From positions 1 to 64,000 of the forward strand of contig CAWEHU010000020.1 in assembly GCA_963808965.1 (NCBI GenBank): a DNA stretch of 64,000 bases. Direction: 5' to 3'. This document shows, one piece after another, positions 25,147-34,624 of the stretch. Made by a program: the position numbers and the translations under genes. The stretch comes from CAWEHU01 sp963808965. Its GTDB lineage: Bacteria > Pseudomonadota > Alphaproteobacteria > Acetobacterales > Acetobacteraceae. The notes beneath the pieces were generated by a model that searched no databases, was not told the origin of the DNA, and saw only the letters and a program-made list of their open reading frames with translations. Position 1 is the stretch's first letter. Each line of letters starts with the position of its first letter.

Positions 25147-26453
25147 CCAATCCCCCGAAATCCGCGCGTATCAAGCGGCTCCAGCGTACCGCACTTGTGC
25201 TTCTCGTCATCGCGGGCGTGGTCAACTACATCGACCGCGCGACGCTCGCCATCGCCAACCCGCTGATTCGGCAGGATCTCGGGCTGTCGATCGCTGATAT
25301 GGGCCTGCTGCTTTCGGCCTTCCTGTGGGCCTATGCCTTCTCGCAGCTGCCGGCCGGGGCGCTGGTGGATCGGCTGGGGCCGCGCCTCATGCTCACGCTC
25401 AGTCTCGGCCTGTGGTCGCTCGCGCAGATGCTCGGCGGCCTGGTCAACAGTTTCGGCCAGTTCTTCGGAGCGCGGGTGTTGCTCGGCATCGGCGAGGCGC
25501 CGCAATTCCCGACCAGCGCCCGCGTCGTGCGCGACTGGTTCAACGAGCGCGAACGCGGTTTGGCGACCGGGATCTGGAACTGCTCGTCGACGCTCGGCAC
25601 GGCGATTTCCGCCCCGCTGCTCACCTTCCTGATGCTGGCCTTCACCTGGCGTTGGATGTTCGTGATCATGGGTGTCGCCGGCCTCTTGGTCGCGGCCGCG
25701 TTCTTCATCCTGCATCGCGACCCGCGGCAGGTGGCGCTGACGTCCGAGGAGGATGCGTATCTGTCGGATGCCGAGGGTGGCGCGCAACCCCCGCCGGTGA
25801 CGCTCCGCGACTGGGGGCGGCTGTTCCGCTTCCGCACCACCTGGGGCATGATCTTCGGGTTCTTCGGCACGATCTACGTGCTTTGGATCTACAGCGCCTG
25901 GCTGCCCGGCTATCTGGAGATGGATCGCCACATCAGCATCGCCAAAACGGGTTGGCTCACGGCGATTCCGTTCCTGTTCGGCGTGGTGGGGAGCATTCTC
26001 GGCGGCCGGCTGTGCGACGTGCTGGTCGAGCGTGGCTTCTCCACGATCAATAGCCGCAAATACCCGATGGCGGCCTCGCTGATCGGGACCGCGATCTTCA
26101 CCGTGCTGACCGCGATCACGCCGAACAACACGCTCGCCGTGATCTTCATCTCGATCTCGATGTTCCTGATCTACGTTTCGGCAAGCGCGGCCTGGGCAAT
26201 GGCGCCGGTCGCAGCGCCGGCCAATTGCACCGCGTCGATCGGGTCGATGCAGAATTTCGGCGGCTATTTCGGGGGGGCGCTGGCGCCGATGGTCACCGGC
26301 TTCATCGTGCAGGCGACCAACTCCTTCCAGCCCGCGCTGTTCGTCGGCGCGGCGGTCGCGTTCTGCGCCGCGATCGTGTACCTCATCGTGGTGCGGGGGC
26401 CGATCCCGCCGATCGAACTGGAGCTGCCGGTGCGGACCGCTTATGCCGATTGA
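25143..26453 (+). CDS. MFS transporter, anion:cation symporter (ACS) type
   Basis: Twelve-helix secondary carrier of 436 aa. The start ATG overlaps the dehydrogenase stop. The N-terminus RTALVLLVIAGVVNYIDRATLAIANP and the motif DRLGPRLMLTLSL after helix 2 are typical of ACS carriers for glucarate, tartrate or similar carboxylates. YRSxR-like RVVRDWFNERERGLATGIWN lies before helix 5. Together with the upstream Ldh-family gene it suggests uptake and oxidation of a hydroxy-carboxylic acid. Substrate not determined. Confidence 0.88.
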   Translation: MTNPPKSARIKRLQRTALVLLVIAGVVNYIDRATLAIANPLIRQDLGLSIADMGLLLSAFLWAYAFSQLPAGALVDRLGPRLMLTLSLGLWSLAQMLGGLVNSFGQFFGARVLLGIGEAPQFPTSARVVRDWFNERERGLATGIWNCSSTLGTAISAPLLTFLMLAFTWRWMFVIMGVAGLLVAAAFFILHRDPRQVALTSEEDAYLSDAEGGAQPPPVTLRDWGRLFRFRTTWGMIFGFFGTIYVLWIYSAWLPGYLEMDRHISIAKTGWLTAIPFLFGVVGSILGGRLCDVLVERGFSTINSRKYPMAASLIGTAIFTVLTAITPNNTLAVIFISISMFLIYVSASAAWAMAPVAAPANCTASIGSMQNFGGYFGGALAPMVTGFIVQATNSFQPALFVGAAVAFCAAIVYLIVVRGPIPPIELELPVRTAYAD

Positions 26454-26523
26454 GCCGGCCTTGGGGGCGGCGGGAGCCTGGGTCTTTCGCCCGCCCCGTT
26501 TTCCGGCTATGGACAGGGGCGCC

Positions 26524-26600
26524 GGACCCGTAGCTCAGCTGGATAGAGCGTCGCCCTCCGAAGGCGAAGGTCGCACGTTCGAGTTGTGTCGGGTCCGCCA
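26524..26600 (+). tRNA. tRNA-Arg (anticodon CCG)
   Basis: Acceptor GGACCCG pairs with CGGGTCC, D-arm GCTC-AGCTGGATA-GAGC, anticodon stem TCGCC/GGCGA with loop CTCCGAA, anticodon CCG. The T-arm is GCACG-TTCGAGT-TGTGT with two wobble closings, discriminator G and an encoded CCA. It lies in the gap between the MFS carrier and the acyltransferase. Confidence 0.95.
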
Positions 26601-26709
26601 GCAATTCAGCGCCGCCCCAAACGCGCTCATGGTCGAACCGCACCATCGCGAGCATTGCGCTAGCAGCGGTGTCCCGGTTAGAAATTCCTACTCGGCAGGA
26701 GCAGCCCGC

Positions 26710-27891
26710 ATGATCAACCCTGACGCGGGCAGCGGCGCCGCAGTCGACCGGATCACTCCCCGCGGGGAGGCGCATCACCGGCTGCTCGGCATCCAGGCCG
26801 GCCGCGGCTTCGCAGCCTTGCTGGTCGTGTTCTATCACGCGACGAAGATGATCTCCTTGCCGCAGTACGCCGGCCACGAGCCCCTGCACGGATTCTTCCA
26901 GTTCGGCCACGCCGGCGTTGATTTCTTCTTCGTGCTGAGCGGCTTCATCATCACGTACGTCCACTATGACGATGTGGGACAGCCGAACCGGCTCGGCCGC
27001 TACGTCTGGCGGCGCCTCACGCGCATCTACCCGATCTACTGGGTGGCGACCGCCATCGCCGTTGCCATGGCGGTCTCCAGCGCTTCCGGCAGCCACTACC
27101 TCGGAGCAGGCCACGTGCTCGCGTCGCTGCTGCTGATCCCGCACGGGCGGGACCCGGTATTGGGCGTCGCCTGGTCTCTGGAACACGAAATGCTGTTCTA
27201 TGCCGCCTTCGCCCTCGTGATCTTGCAGCGGCGGCTCTGGCCCTTGCTGATTGGGAGCGCCGTCCTGATCGTCGCCTTCGGCCAGCTCACGGCGCCCTCG
27301 AGCTACATGGCGGAGTTCCTGGCATCGCCGTATCATCTGGAGTTCCTGATGGGGATCGGTGCCGCCGCCCTGTTGCGGCGCGGTGCGGTCCCGGCGCCAC
27401 GAACCCTGGCGGTCGGCGGCGCGCTGGCCTTCTTCGCCACCGGGATGGTGGAAAACGCGGGCCTGCTGCCCTGGGCGGGCTTCGTCATCTCCATGCTGTT
27501 CGGCATGGCGAGCACGGCCGTAATCGGCGGCGTCGCAGCCGCTGAGAGCGCCGGCTCGCTGCGCATCGGGCGCTTGGGGACGCTGTTCGGGGCGGCTTCG
27601 TATTCGATTTACCTGGTCCACACGATGGGGATCGGCCTCGGCCTGCGCGTCGGGGCGATGCTCGGGCTGTACCGCCTCGTGCCGGATTGGCTCATGCTGG
27701 CGCTCGTGTCGGCTATCGCGGTAACGGCGGCGTTGCTGCTTTACTGGTTCGTGGAACGGCCGATGCTGACGGGGCTCCGCCGCGTGGGGCGGCTGGCCGC
27801 GGCACGGAGATCCATCAGGCTCAGCGTGCGGGAAGCGGTTCCTTCAACCGCGGAGCCGATCGATAGCGGATCGCGGTACCAGGTAGAATAA
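26710..27891 (+). CDS. Acyltransferase family 3 membrane protein
   Basis: Multi-helix inner-membrane O-acyltransferase, 393 aa, likely to acylate a cell-surface sugar or lipid. Motifs: GIQAGRGFAALLVVFYHATKM with the catalytic-type His near residue 43, HAGVDFFFVLSGFIITY, RRLTRIYPIYWVAT, and WSLEHEMLFYAAF, the family-3 W-x-LxxE box. About ten hydrophobic segments. The ATG at 26710 is preceded by AGGAGC. It lies just downstream of tRNA-Arg and converges on cyoD with a 5-bp gap. Confidence 0.87.
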   Translation: MINPDAGSGAAVDRITPRGEAHHRLLGIQAGRGFAALLVVFYHATKMISLPQYAGHEPLHGFFQFGHAGVDFFFVLSGFIITYVHYDDVGQPNRLGRYVWRRLTRIYPIYWVATAIAVAMAVSSASGSHYLGAGHVLASLLLIPHGRDPVLGVAWSLEHEMLFYAAFALVILQRRLWPLLIGSAVLIVAFGQLTAPSSYMAEFLASPYHLEFLMGIGAAALLRRGAVPAPRTLAVGGALAFFATGMVENAGLLPWAGFVISMLFGMASTAVIGGVAAAESAGSLRIGRLGTLFGAASYSIYLVHTMGIGLGLRVGAMLGLYRLVPDWLMLALVSAIAVTAALLLYWFVERPMLTGLRRVGRLAAARRSIRLSVREAVPSTAEPIDSGSRYQVE

Positions 27892-27896
27892 CGCCG

Positions 27897-28292
27897 TCAA
27901 GGCATGTTGCGCATCTGGTCGGGCGACATCGGCATCATGTTGGAATTGAGGTGCTGCATCACCCAGAGCGAGCCGGTCAGGGTGATGAGGACAAGGACGG
28001 CGGTGAACAGCAGCGCCATGACCGTCCAGCCGCCTTCGGACTTCGAATTCATGTGCAGAAAATAGACCATGTGCACGATGATCTGCACGAAGGCGAAGAT
28101 CAGGATGACGACGGCGGCGACCTTCGGCTCGCGGAACACGTTGTCGATCACGATCCAGAACGGGATCGCGGTTAGCACCGCGGCCAGCCCGAACCCGATC
28201 AGATAATCCTTGAACGACCCGTGGCGGGCGCTGGCGTCGTCATGCGCGTGCGGAGGCTCGAAGGCGCGTTCGGACTCGGCGTGCGCGCTCAT
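27897..28292 (-). CDS. cyoD: Cytochrome o ubiquinol oxidase subunit IV
   Basis: Small accessory subunit of the bo3-type terminal oxidase, 131 aa from the ATG at 28292 (MSAHAESERAFE), overlapping the cyoC stop. It has three membrane segments: YLIGFGLAAVLTAIPFWIVI, VAAVVILIFAFVQIIVHMVYF and TVMALLFTAVLVLITLTGSLW. The HMVYFLHMN stretch is characteristic of CyoD. It is the last gene of cyoABCD; no cyoE (heme O synthase) follows in the window. Confidence 0.93.
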   Translation of the reverse strand: MSAHAESERAFEPPHAHDDASARHGSFKDYLIGFGLAAVLTAIPFWIVIDNVFREPKVAAVVILIFAFVQIIVHMVYFLHMNSKSEGGWTVMALLFTAVLVLITLTGSLWVMQHLNSNMMPMSPDQMRNMP

Positions 28293-28936
28293 GACAGCAG
28301 CACTCCCATCAGATAGACGAAGGTGAATACCCCGACCCAGATCACGTCCAGGAAATGCCAGAACATGCCGAGACACATCAGCCGGCGATGGTTGGCCGGT
28401 ATGAACCCGCGCAGCGGCAGCTGGAACATCAGCGTGACCAGCCAAATAATGCCGAACGTGACATGCAGCCCGTGCGTGCTCACCAAGGTGAAGAACGCGG
28501 ACAGGAAGGCGCTGCGCGTCGGCCCGGCCCCCTCTTCGATCAGGTGCATGAACTCATAAAGCTCGATGCTGATGAAGCTGAGGCCGAACAGACCGGTGAC
28601 GCCGAGCCAGAACAACGTAAGACCCATGCGCCGCCTCTCCACCTCCAGCATCGCGAGGCCGTAGGTGATGGAGGAGAACAGGAGTATCGCGGTGTTGAGC
28701 CCGATCAGCGGTAGTTCGAACAGGTCGGCCGGTGAAGGGCCGGCCGCATAGCGGCGGCTCAGCACGCCGAAGGTCGCGAACAGGACCGCGAAGATGAGCA
28801 AGTCGCTCATCAGGTAAAGCCAGAAGCCGAGCATGGTGGCGCCTTCGGCGTGAGCATGCTCGTCCGTGTCGTAGAAGACCGGAGCTTCGACCGGAGCTTC
28901 GGCCGTGATGACGGCGGTTCCCACGTGCGCTGCCAT
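28289..28936 (-). CDS. cyoC: Cytochrome o ubiquinol oxidase subunit III
   Basis: Heme-copper oxidase subunit III, 215 aa with five membrane helices. Family stretches are MLGFWLYLMSDLLIFAVLFA, SFISIELYEFMHLIEEG, FTLVSTHGLHVTFGIIWL and FWHFLDVIWVGVFTFVYLMG. It stabilises the core and probably supplies proton pathways. It starts 10 bp after cyoB and overlaps cyoD. Confidence 0.95.
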   Translation of the reverse strand: MAAHVGTAVITAEAPVEAPVFYDTDEHAHAEGATMLGFWLYLMSDLLIFAVLFATFGVLSRRYAAGPSPADLFELPLIGLNTAILLFSSITYGLAMLEVERRRMGLTLFWLGVTGLFGLSFISIELYEFMHLIEEGAGPTRSAFLSAFFTLVSTHGLHVTFGIIWLVTLMFQLPLRGFIPANHRRLMCLGMFWHFLDVIWVGVFTFVYLMGVLLS

Positions 28937-28946
28937 GATCGCCGCC

Positions 28947-30944
28947 CTACTCCGCGATCATTGGTTGACGCCCGTTCTCGATTGTCGCAACGACATCCGC
29001 CGGGACATAATAGTCCCGGTTGTAATTGAAGGTATGTCCAATCGCGGTCGCCAGCGCGCCGATAAACGACAGGGCAGCGAGCCACCAGATATACCAGATG
29101 AGGGCGAAGGCGAGCACGGTGCAGAACCCGGCTATGAATACGCCAGCGCCCGTGTTCTTCGGCATATGAATGGGCCGGAACCCCTGCAACGGCCGGTCAT
29201 GACCGCGCCGCTTCATATCCCACCAAGCATCCTGATCGTGGATGATCGGTGTGAAGGCAAAATTATAGGGCGGCGGCGGGGATGGTGTGGACCACTCCAA
29301 CGTGCGTCCGTTCCATGGATCACCCGTGAGATCCCGCAGCTCTTCCCGCTTCATGAAACTCACCACCAATTGCACGAGGAAGGAGGCAATGCCCAGCAAG
29401 ATGAGAACAGCGCCGAACACGGCGATGCCCCACCATTTTTGCAGAGCCGGATCATCGAAGTGGTTCAGCCGCCGGGTAACTCCCATCAGACCGAGCAGAT
29501 AGATCGGCATGAACACGACATAGAACCCGCCCACCCAGAACGCGCACGACACCTTCCCCCAGAACGGATCGAGCCTAAACCCGGCAACCTTGGGGAACCA
29601 ATAATAGATCCCGGCAAACAGGCCGAACACCACGCCGCCGATGATCACGTTATGAAAATGCGCAACCAGGAACATGCTGTTGTGGAGCATGAAGTCGGCC
29701 GGCGGCACGGCCAGGAGCACACCCGTCATCCCGCCGATCACGAAGGTCACCATGAAGGCGACGGCGTACAGCATGGGCACCTCGAACCGGATGCGCCCGC
29801 GGTACATCGTGAACAGCCAGTTGAAGATTTTGGCCCCCGTCGGGATCGAGATGATCATCGTGGTGATGCCGAAAAAGGCGTTTACACTCGCGCCCGAACC
29901 CATCGTGAAGAAATGGTGAAGCCAGACCAGATACGAGAGGATCGTGATAACGACCGTCGCGTATACCATCGAAGTATATCCGAACAGGCGCTTGCCGCAG
30001 AATGTCGAGACGACTTCCGACCAAATGCCGAATGCGGGAAGGACCAGGATGTACACTTCTGGGTGGCCCCAGACCCAAATCAGGTTCACGTACATCATCT
30101 GATTGCCGCCAAGGTCGTTGGTGAAGAAGTGGGTTCCAACGTACCGGTCGAGAGACAGCAGCGCCAACGTGGCGGTGAGCACCGGAAAGGCGGCCACGAT
30201 CAGAACATTGGTGCAGAGCGTGGTCCAGGTGAACACGGGCATTTTCATCATCGTCATGCCCGGCGCACGCATCTTCACGATCGTCGCGATCAGATTGATC
30301 CCGGAGAGCGTCGTGCCGATGCCGGCGACCTGTAGCCCCCAGATGTAATAATCGACCCCGACGCCGGGGCTGTAAGTGGCGTCCGACAAGGGGGGATAAG
30401 CCAGCCAGCCGGTTTGGGCGAACTCGCCGACGAACAGCGAGAGCATGATGATCAGTCCACCGCCCACGGTCATCCACAGGCTGAAGTTGTTTAGGAACGG
30501 GAAGGCGACGTCGCGGGCGCCAATTTGCAGCGGCATGACATAGTTCATCACCGCCGTGACCATCGGCATCGCGAAAAAGAAGATCATGATCACGCCGTGC
30601 GCCGTGAAGATCTGGTCGTAATGGTGGGGCGGCAGATAGCCCTCAGTCGGGCCGAAGGCGATCGCCTTCTGGGTCAGCATCATGATGGCGTCGGCGAAGC
30701 CGCGCAGCAGCATGATGATGGCGAAGACGCCGTACATGACGCCGATCCGCTTATGATCGACGCTCGTGAACCACTCGCGCCAGAGATAGCCCCATTGGCG
30801 GAAATAGGTGACCAGGCCAAGCACGATGATTCCGCCCAGCGCGACCGCGGCAAAGGTCACGATCAGGATCGGCTCCTGATAGGGAATCGACTCCAGGCTC
30901 AGCCGCCCGAAGATGAGCCTCTGGAGATCAGGATTTGAGAACAT
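28947..30944 (-). CDS. cyoB: Cytochrome o ubiquinol oxidase subunit I
   Basis: Catalytic proton-pumping subunit of the bo3 oxidase, 665 aa, reducing O2 to water with electrons from ubiquinol. Hemes and CuB are bound by conserved histidines in IFTAHGVIMIFFFAMP, WVWGHPEVYILVLPAFG (His and cross-linked-type Tyr), VWLHHFFTMG and LVAHFHNVIIGG. It begins with 15-helix topology features of the CyoB type (EWFTSVDHKRIGVMY). The reading frame is intact over 2 kb. It lies 18 bp downstream of cyoA. Confidence 0.97.
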   Translation of the reverse strand: MFSNPDLQRLIFGRLSLESIPYQEPILIVTFAAVALGGIIVLGLVTYFRQWGYLWREWFTSVDHKRIGVMYGVFAIIMLLRGFADAIMMLTQKAIAFGPTEGYLPPHHYDQIFTAHGVIMIFFFAMPMVTAVMNYVMPLQIGARDVAFPFLNNFSLWMTVGGGLIIMLSLFVGEFAQTGWLAYPPLSDATYSPGVGVDYYIWGLQVAGIGTTLSGINLIATIVKMRAPGMTMMKMPVFTWTTLCTNVLIVAAFPVLTATLALLSLDRYVGTHFFTNDLGGNQMMYVNLIWVWGHPEVYILVLPAFGIWSEVVSTFCGKRLFGYTSMVYATVVITILSYLVWLHHFFTMGSGASVNAFFGITTMIISIPTGAKIFNWLFTMYRGRIRFEVPMLYAVAFMVTFVIGGMTGVLLAVPPADFMLHNSMFLVAHFHNVIIGGVVFGLFAGIYYWFPKVAGFRLDPFWGKVSCAFWVGGFYVVFMPIYLLGLMGVTRRLNHFDDPALQKWWGIAVFGAVLILLGIASFLVQLVVSFMKREELRDLTGDPWNGRTLEWSTPSPPPPYNFAFTPIIHDQDAWWDMKRRGHDRPLQGFRPIHMPKNTGAGVFIAGFCTVLAFALIWYIWWLAALSFIGALATAIGHTFNYNRDYYVPADVVATIENGRQPMIAE

Positions 30945-30962
30945 CCAATTGTTCCATTCGCA

Positions 30963-32156
30963 TTATTTCGGCTGCTCGCCGTCGGTCTTTTGGTTGAGCT
31001 GCCCTGGCGCCGGGGTACCCGCGCCTGGCTTGGCCGGCTCCGGGTGCCCGGCCGGCCCGGTTTGGGTGCCTTCCGGCCTCACATCAGTGCGCGGCCGCCG
31101 GCCCTGCGCCGGGAAGGTGGCCGCGGGGGCTTCGCGGCCTTCGCGGATGTTGAAGTAGCGAAGGCGCTCCCAGTTCTCGCGGCTGTCCTTGCCCCCCCCG
31201 CCCGTGGCATCGATGTGGTTCATTTCGTACTGACACATCTTTCCGGGCTCGACGCACAGATTCAGGATCGCGTCGAAAAGCCCGTTCTCCACGGTTGAGA
31301 AATACTGCACCGGAACAGCCTCGCTCGGCTGTTCCAGTTCCATATAGACGGCGCGGGTGAGGCCTGATCCAGAGCTTTTCACCTTCGCGACCCATTGATC
31401 GAAGCTCTGCGGACTCATCCCGTGAAACGCGAATTTCATGTGTGAAAAGCCCGAGCCACTGTAATTGCCGGAGAAACCTTCGTAATCGCCTTCCTCATTG
31501 ATCACGGCGTGAAGCTGCGTCTGCATCCCGGCCATCGCGTAAATCTGTCCCGCTAGCGCCGGGATGAAGAAGGTGTTCATCACGCTCGCCGACGTGATCC
31601 TGAACGCGATCGGCACGTTCACCGGCGCAGCCAACTCGTTCACGGTGGCGATGCCTAGGTCCGGATAAAAGAACAGCCACTTCCAATCAAGCGACACCAC
31701 CTGAACAGTGAGCGGTTTGATTTTCTCCGGAACGGGCTGGGACGCATCGATCCGGGCGAGCGGCCGGTAGGGATCGAGCGTATGCGTGCTGAGCCAGGTC
31801 ATCGCGCCTAAGCAAATGATGATAGCGAGCGGAGCCGACCAGATTACCACCTCGAGCTGGGTGGAATGGTGCCATTCAGGATCATAAACGGCGTCTTTAT
31901 TCCCCTCTCGGTAGTGGCGCGCGAATACCAAGGTGAGCACGATCACCGGCACGATGATCAGCAGCATCAGCACCGTGGACGCGATAATCAGATCGCGTTG
32001 CCGCAGCGCCACATAGCCGGATGGGTCCAAAACGACCATGCCGCAACCGGCAAGCATGCCGGGAAGCAGCAGGACGCCGAATGAGCGGAGCGTGCGCAAC
32101 AGCCTCGGTTTGCTTGCCGGATCGCGGGCAAGCGGCGGGGCGGGGCTGTCATTCAT
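30963..32156 (-). CDS. cyoA: Cytochrome o ubiquinol oxidase subunit II
   Basis: Subunit II of the quinol oxidase, 397 aa from the ATG at 32156. It has a lipoprotein signal (LLPGMLAGCGMVV), two membrane helices (IIASTVLMLLIIVPVIVLTL and VVIWSAPLAIIICLGAMTWLS) and a periplasmic cupredoxin domain. The CuA ligands of cytochrome c oxidases are not seen, as expected for a quinol oxidase. WKWLFFYPD and SASVMNTFFIPALAGQIYAM are family motifs. The C-terminal ~60 residues are an unusually long Pro/Gly/Glu-rich tail. It is the first gene of cyoABCD and divergent from an MFS gene. Confidence 0.93.
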   Translation of the reverse strand: MNDSPAPPLARDPASKPRLLRTLRSFGVLLLPGMLAGCGMVVLDPSGYVALRQRDLIIASTVLMLLIIVPVIVLTLVFARHYREGNKDAVYDPEWHHSTQLEVVIWSAPLAIIICLGAMTWLSTHTLDPYRPLARIDASQPVPEKIKPLTVQVVSLDWKWLFFYPDLGIATVNELAAPVNVPIAFRITSASVMNTFFIPALAGQIYAMAGMQTQLHAVINEEGDYEGFSGNYSGSGFSHMKFAFHGMSPQSFDQWVAKVKSSGSGLTRAVYMELEQPSEAVPVQYFSTVENGLFDAILNLCVEPGKMCQYEMNHIDATGGGGKDSRENWERLRYFNIREGREAPAATFPAQGRRPRTDVRPEGTQTGPAGHPEPAKPGAGTPAPGQLNQKTDGEQPK

Positions 32157-32426
32157 CGGCGCTTGCCGCGATTTGCTATGCTGGGCACGGCGCTCCTCGC
32201 TCCCTCGTTTCGTTCTCCCGCTCGGCGAGCTGCGCGGCCGTTCCGTCGCGACCCCTTCCCCGTCGAAGCCCGAGCTTAGTCTCTCGCCTCTTTGCGCCGC
32301 ATCTTTAGGGGCTTTGAGGAGGGACGCAAGCGCGCCATACTCGCGCGCCGGGGGCGCCGGAGTGATGGCCCTCGGCACAGGCGACTTTAGGGAGCGATGC
32401 AGCCTCGATGAGCGCGAATTCAGGGT
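32157..32426. other. Divergent promoter region between cyoA and an MFS gene
   Basis: About 270 bp with no supported gene. It must contain the minus-strand promoter of cyoABCD and a plus-strand promoter for the transporter. I see no convincing FNR/ArcA-like palindrome or sigma-70 pair by eye. Confidence 0.5.
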
Positions 32427-33803
32427 TTGCCGAGCTCGACACCGCTTGAGCACGACGCGCGGCTGGTATCGACTGATCACCGAGTTGATCCGGGCGAGAT
32501 CGCGCTCGGGGTCGTGATCGGGCGCGGCGCGGAATTTTTCGACTTCTTTGTGTACGGTATCGGCTCGGTCCTGGTTTTCCCGCATGTGTTCTTCTCCTTC
32601 ACCGATCCGCTGACCGGCACGCTCTATTCCTTCATGGTCTTCGCGCTCGCGTTTCTCGCGCGGCCGATCGGGTCTATCGTGTTCACGAACGTCGACCAGT
32701 TCTATGGGCGCGGCGTCAAACTCACCTCGGCCATGCTCCTGCTCGGCAGCGCGACGGCGGCGATCAGTTTCCTGCCCAGCTACGAGACGATTGGCCCCGC
32801 CTGCATTTTCCTGCTCGGGATTTGCCGCATCGTCCAGGGTTTGGCGCTCGGCGGCGCCTGGGACGGTCTCGCCTCGCTTCTAGCGTTGAACGCGCCTCCA
32901 AACCGCCGCGGCTGGTACGCGATGATGCCCCAACTTGGAGCGCCGCTCGGCTTCCTGCTGGCAAGCGGGCTGTTCGTTTATTTCATCCTCAATCTTTCCA
33001 CTGAGGATTTCCTGACCTGGGGCTGGCGGTTCCCCTTCTATGTCGCCTTCACGATCAACGTCGTGGCGCTGTTCGCGAGGCTGCGGCTTGTCGTCACGGA
33101 TGAGTACTCGCACCTGCTCCACAACCGCGAACTCGAGCCCACGAGTATCGCGGACATGTTCACGGCGCAGGGCCGTTACGTGCTGATCGGGGCCTTCGTG
33201 CCTCTCGCCAGCTTCGCCCTGTTCCATTTGGTTACAATATTTCCGCTGAGCTGGGTGACGCTGTTCTCGCACCGGTCCAGCGGCGAGTTTCTCCTGATCC
33301 AATGCGCCGGGGCGGTGCTGGGCGCGGGCGGGATCGTCCTCTCCGGCCTGATCGCCGACCGGATCGGCCGCCGGCCCTTGCTCGCGATCTGCGCTGTGCT
33401 GATCGGCTTGTTCAGCATCGTGACGCCCTTCCTCTTTTGGGGCGGGGCGATTGGCGAAAACGTGTTCATTCTGGTGGGCTTCGGGCTGCTCGGCCTGTCT
33501 TTCGGACAGGCCGCTGGGGCGGTTACGTCCAATTTCGCCAGCCGTTACCGCTACACCGGCGCCGCTCTGAGCTCCGATCTCTCCTGGCTTACCGGCGCAG
33601 GGTTCGCCCCGCTGGTCGCGCTCGGCCTCTCCAGCCGGTTCGGACTGGGCTGGGTCGGCGGCTACTTGGCCTCGGGGGCGATCTGCACCCTCCTCGCGCT
33701 CCTGGTCAACAAACTGGAGACCCGGGATGTCTCGACCGGGCCACCGGGGCCGGCCATCGGCCCCGGTTCACCTGGTCGCAATCTGGCGCCTCGCGCCCGA
33801 TGA
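32427..33803 (+). CDS. MFS transporter, metabolite:H+ symporter-like
   Basis: 458-aa twelve-helix carrier. GVVIGRGAEFFDFFVYGIG in helix 1 and RIVQGLALGGAWDGLASLLA in helix 4-5 resemble the MHS family (proline, shikimate, citrate carriers); GLIADRIGRRPLLAICAV is the loop between helices 8 and 9. The formal start is a TTG at 32427 (PSSTPLEHDARL), and no ATG precedes helix 1, so the start is uncertain. A polar C-terminal tail follows. Substrate unknown. It is divergent from cyoA. Confidence 0.8.
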   Translation: MPSSTPLEHDARLVSTDHRVDPGEIALGVVIGRGAEFFDFFVYGIGSVLVFPHVFFSFTDPLTGTLYSFMVFALAFLARPIGSIVFTNVDQFYGRGVKLTSAMLLLGSATAAISFLPSYETIGPACIFLLGICRIVQGLALGGAWDGLASLLALNAPPNRRGWYAMMPQLGAPLGFLLASGLFVYFILNLSTEDFLTWGWRFPFYVAFTINVVALFARLRLVVTDEYSHLLHNRELEPTSIADMFTAQGRYVLIGAFVPLASFALFHLVTIFPLSWVTLFSHRSSGEFLLIQCAGAVLGAGGIVLSGLIADRIGRRPLLAICAVLIGLFSIVTPFLFWGGAIGENVFILVGFGLLGLSFGQAAGAVTSNFASRYRYTGAALSSDLSWLTGAGFAPLVALGLSSRFGLGWVGGYLASGAICTLLALLVNKLETRDVSTGPPGPAIGPGSPGRNLAPRAR

Positions 33804-33886
33804 CAGGGGCCGAGTTTCTGATCTTAGAACCGGGGTACTCACCGGCAGCGGTGGGGTGACGTGATGCGCCATCTCGTTGCCGGCGG

Positions 33887-34514
33887 GTGACGGAAGTGTC
33901 CGACACCACAGCAGACGAACGCGACTCCGTAACACCCGTAAGCGATCGCATCCACGACGAACCTGCCGACACGGCGAAGCCGCTCGGCTTCGTCGGGCTC
34001 GGGGCGATGGGGCTGCCGATGGCCGTCGCGGCGGCACGCCGGCACGCGCTGCTCGGCTGCGATGCCGATCCGGGTCGCCTCGCTCAGCTGGTCGATGAGG
34101 TCGGGCAGCGCAGCACGGTTCACACCACACCCGTCGCTGCCGAAGTCGCCGCGCGCTGTGACGTGATCGCGCTGGTGCTGACCGGAAGCGCCATTCCGGC
34201 AGCGATGGGTGAGATGGGCGGCGGCCTCCGTCCCGGCACGCTGGTGATCGACATGGGTTCCTCCGACCCGGACGCCGACGCGGCGGCTCGCGGCGGAACT
34301 GGGGGAGCGCGACGTACGGTTTATCGACGCCTTCGCCGCGGGCTCCATCGAGCAGGCGCACTCGGGCACGCTCGCGATTCTCGTTGGCGGCGCGGATGCC
34401 GACGTGAACGCGGCGCTTCCGTATCTCCGCGCGATGGGCGCGACGATCATCCGCACCGGCCCGGTCGGCTCCGCTCATGCCATCAAAAAGCTGAACGCCG
34501 AAGCGCCGGGGTAA
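33887..34514 (+). pseudogene. Truncated and frameshifted 3-hydroxyisobutyrate dehydrogenase-like gene
   Basis: The NAD-binding domain is clear: GFVGLGAMGLPMAVAAARR (GxGxxG), then VIALVLTGSAIPAAM and GTLVIDMGSSDPDA. At 34286-34296 the frame changes; the other frame continues correctly with FIDAFAAGSIEQAHSGTLAI and GSAHAIKKLNAE, reaching the catalytic-lysine segment. It then stops at 34514, so the whole C-terminal helical domain (~120 residues) is missing. The frame shift alone could be a sequencing error, but the truncation is real in this assembly. The original frame runs on into the next gene, which is an artefact. Confidence 0.75.
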
Positions 34515-34624
34515 TCCCGCGTCCGTCGCTCCGGAATCTGCATTTCTGTGACGGCGGCCACAGCGGGCCGGGTCAGCATCTGGAAAATCCCTTCATCGAG
34601 ACTTGGAACAGAGGGGGCCAGAAG

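Noticed and set aside
13912..26600. Integration (att) duplications of the tRNA-Ser or tRNA-Arg 3' ends
   Set aside because: No second copy of either tRNA 3' end and no integrase seen in the window.
34515..34624. Fusion of the 6PGDH-like frame with the downstream secreted protein
   Set aside because: The frame after 34290 is out of register with the dehydrogenase. The signal peptide and start at 34625 show a separate gene.
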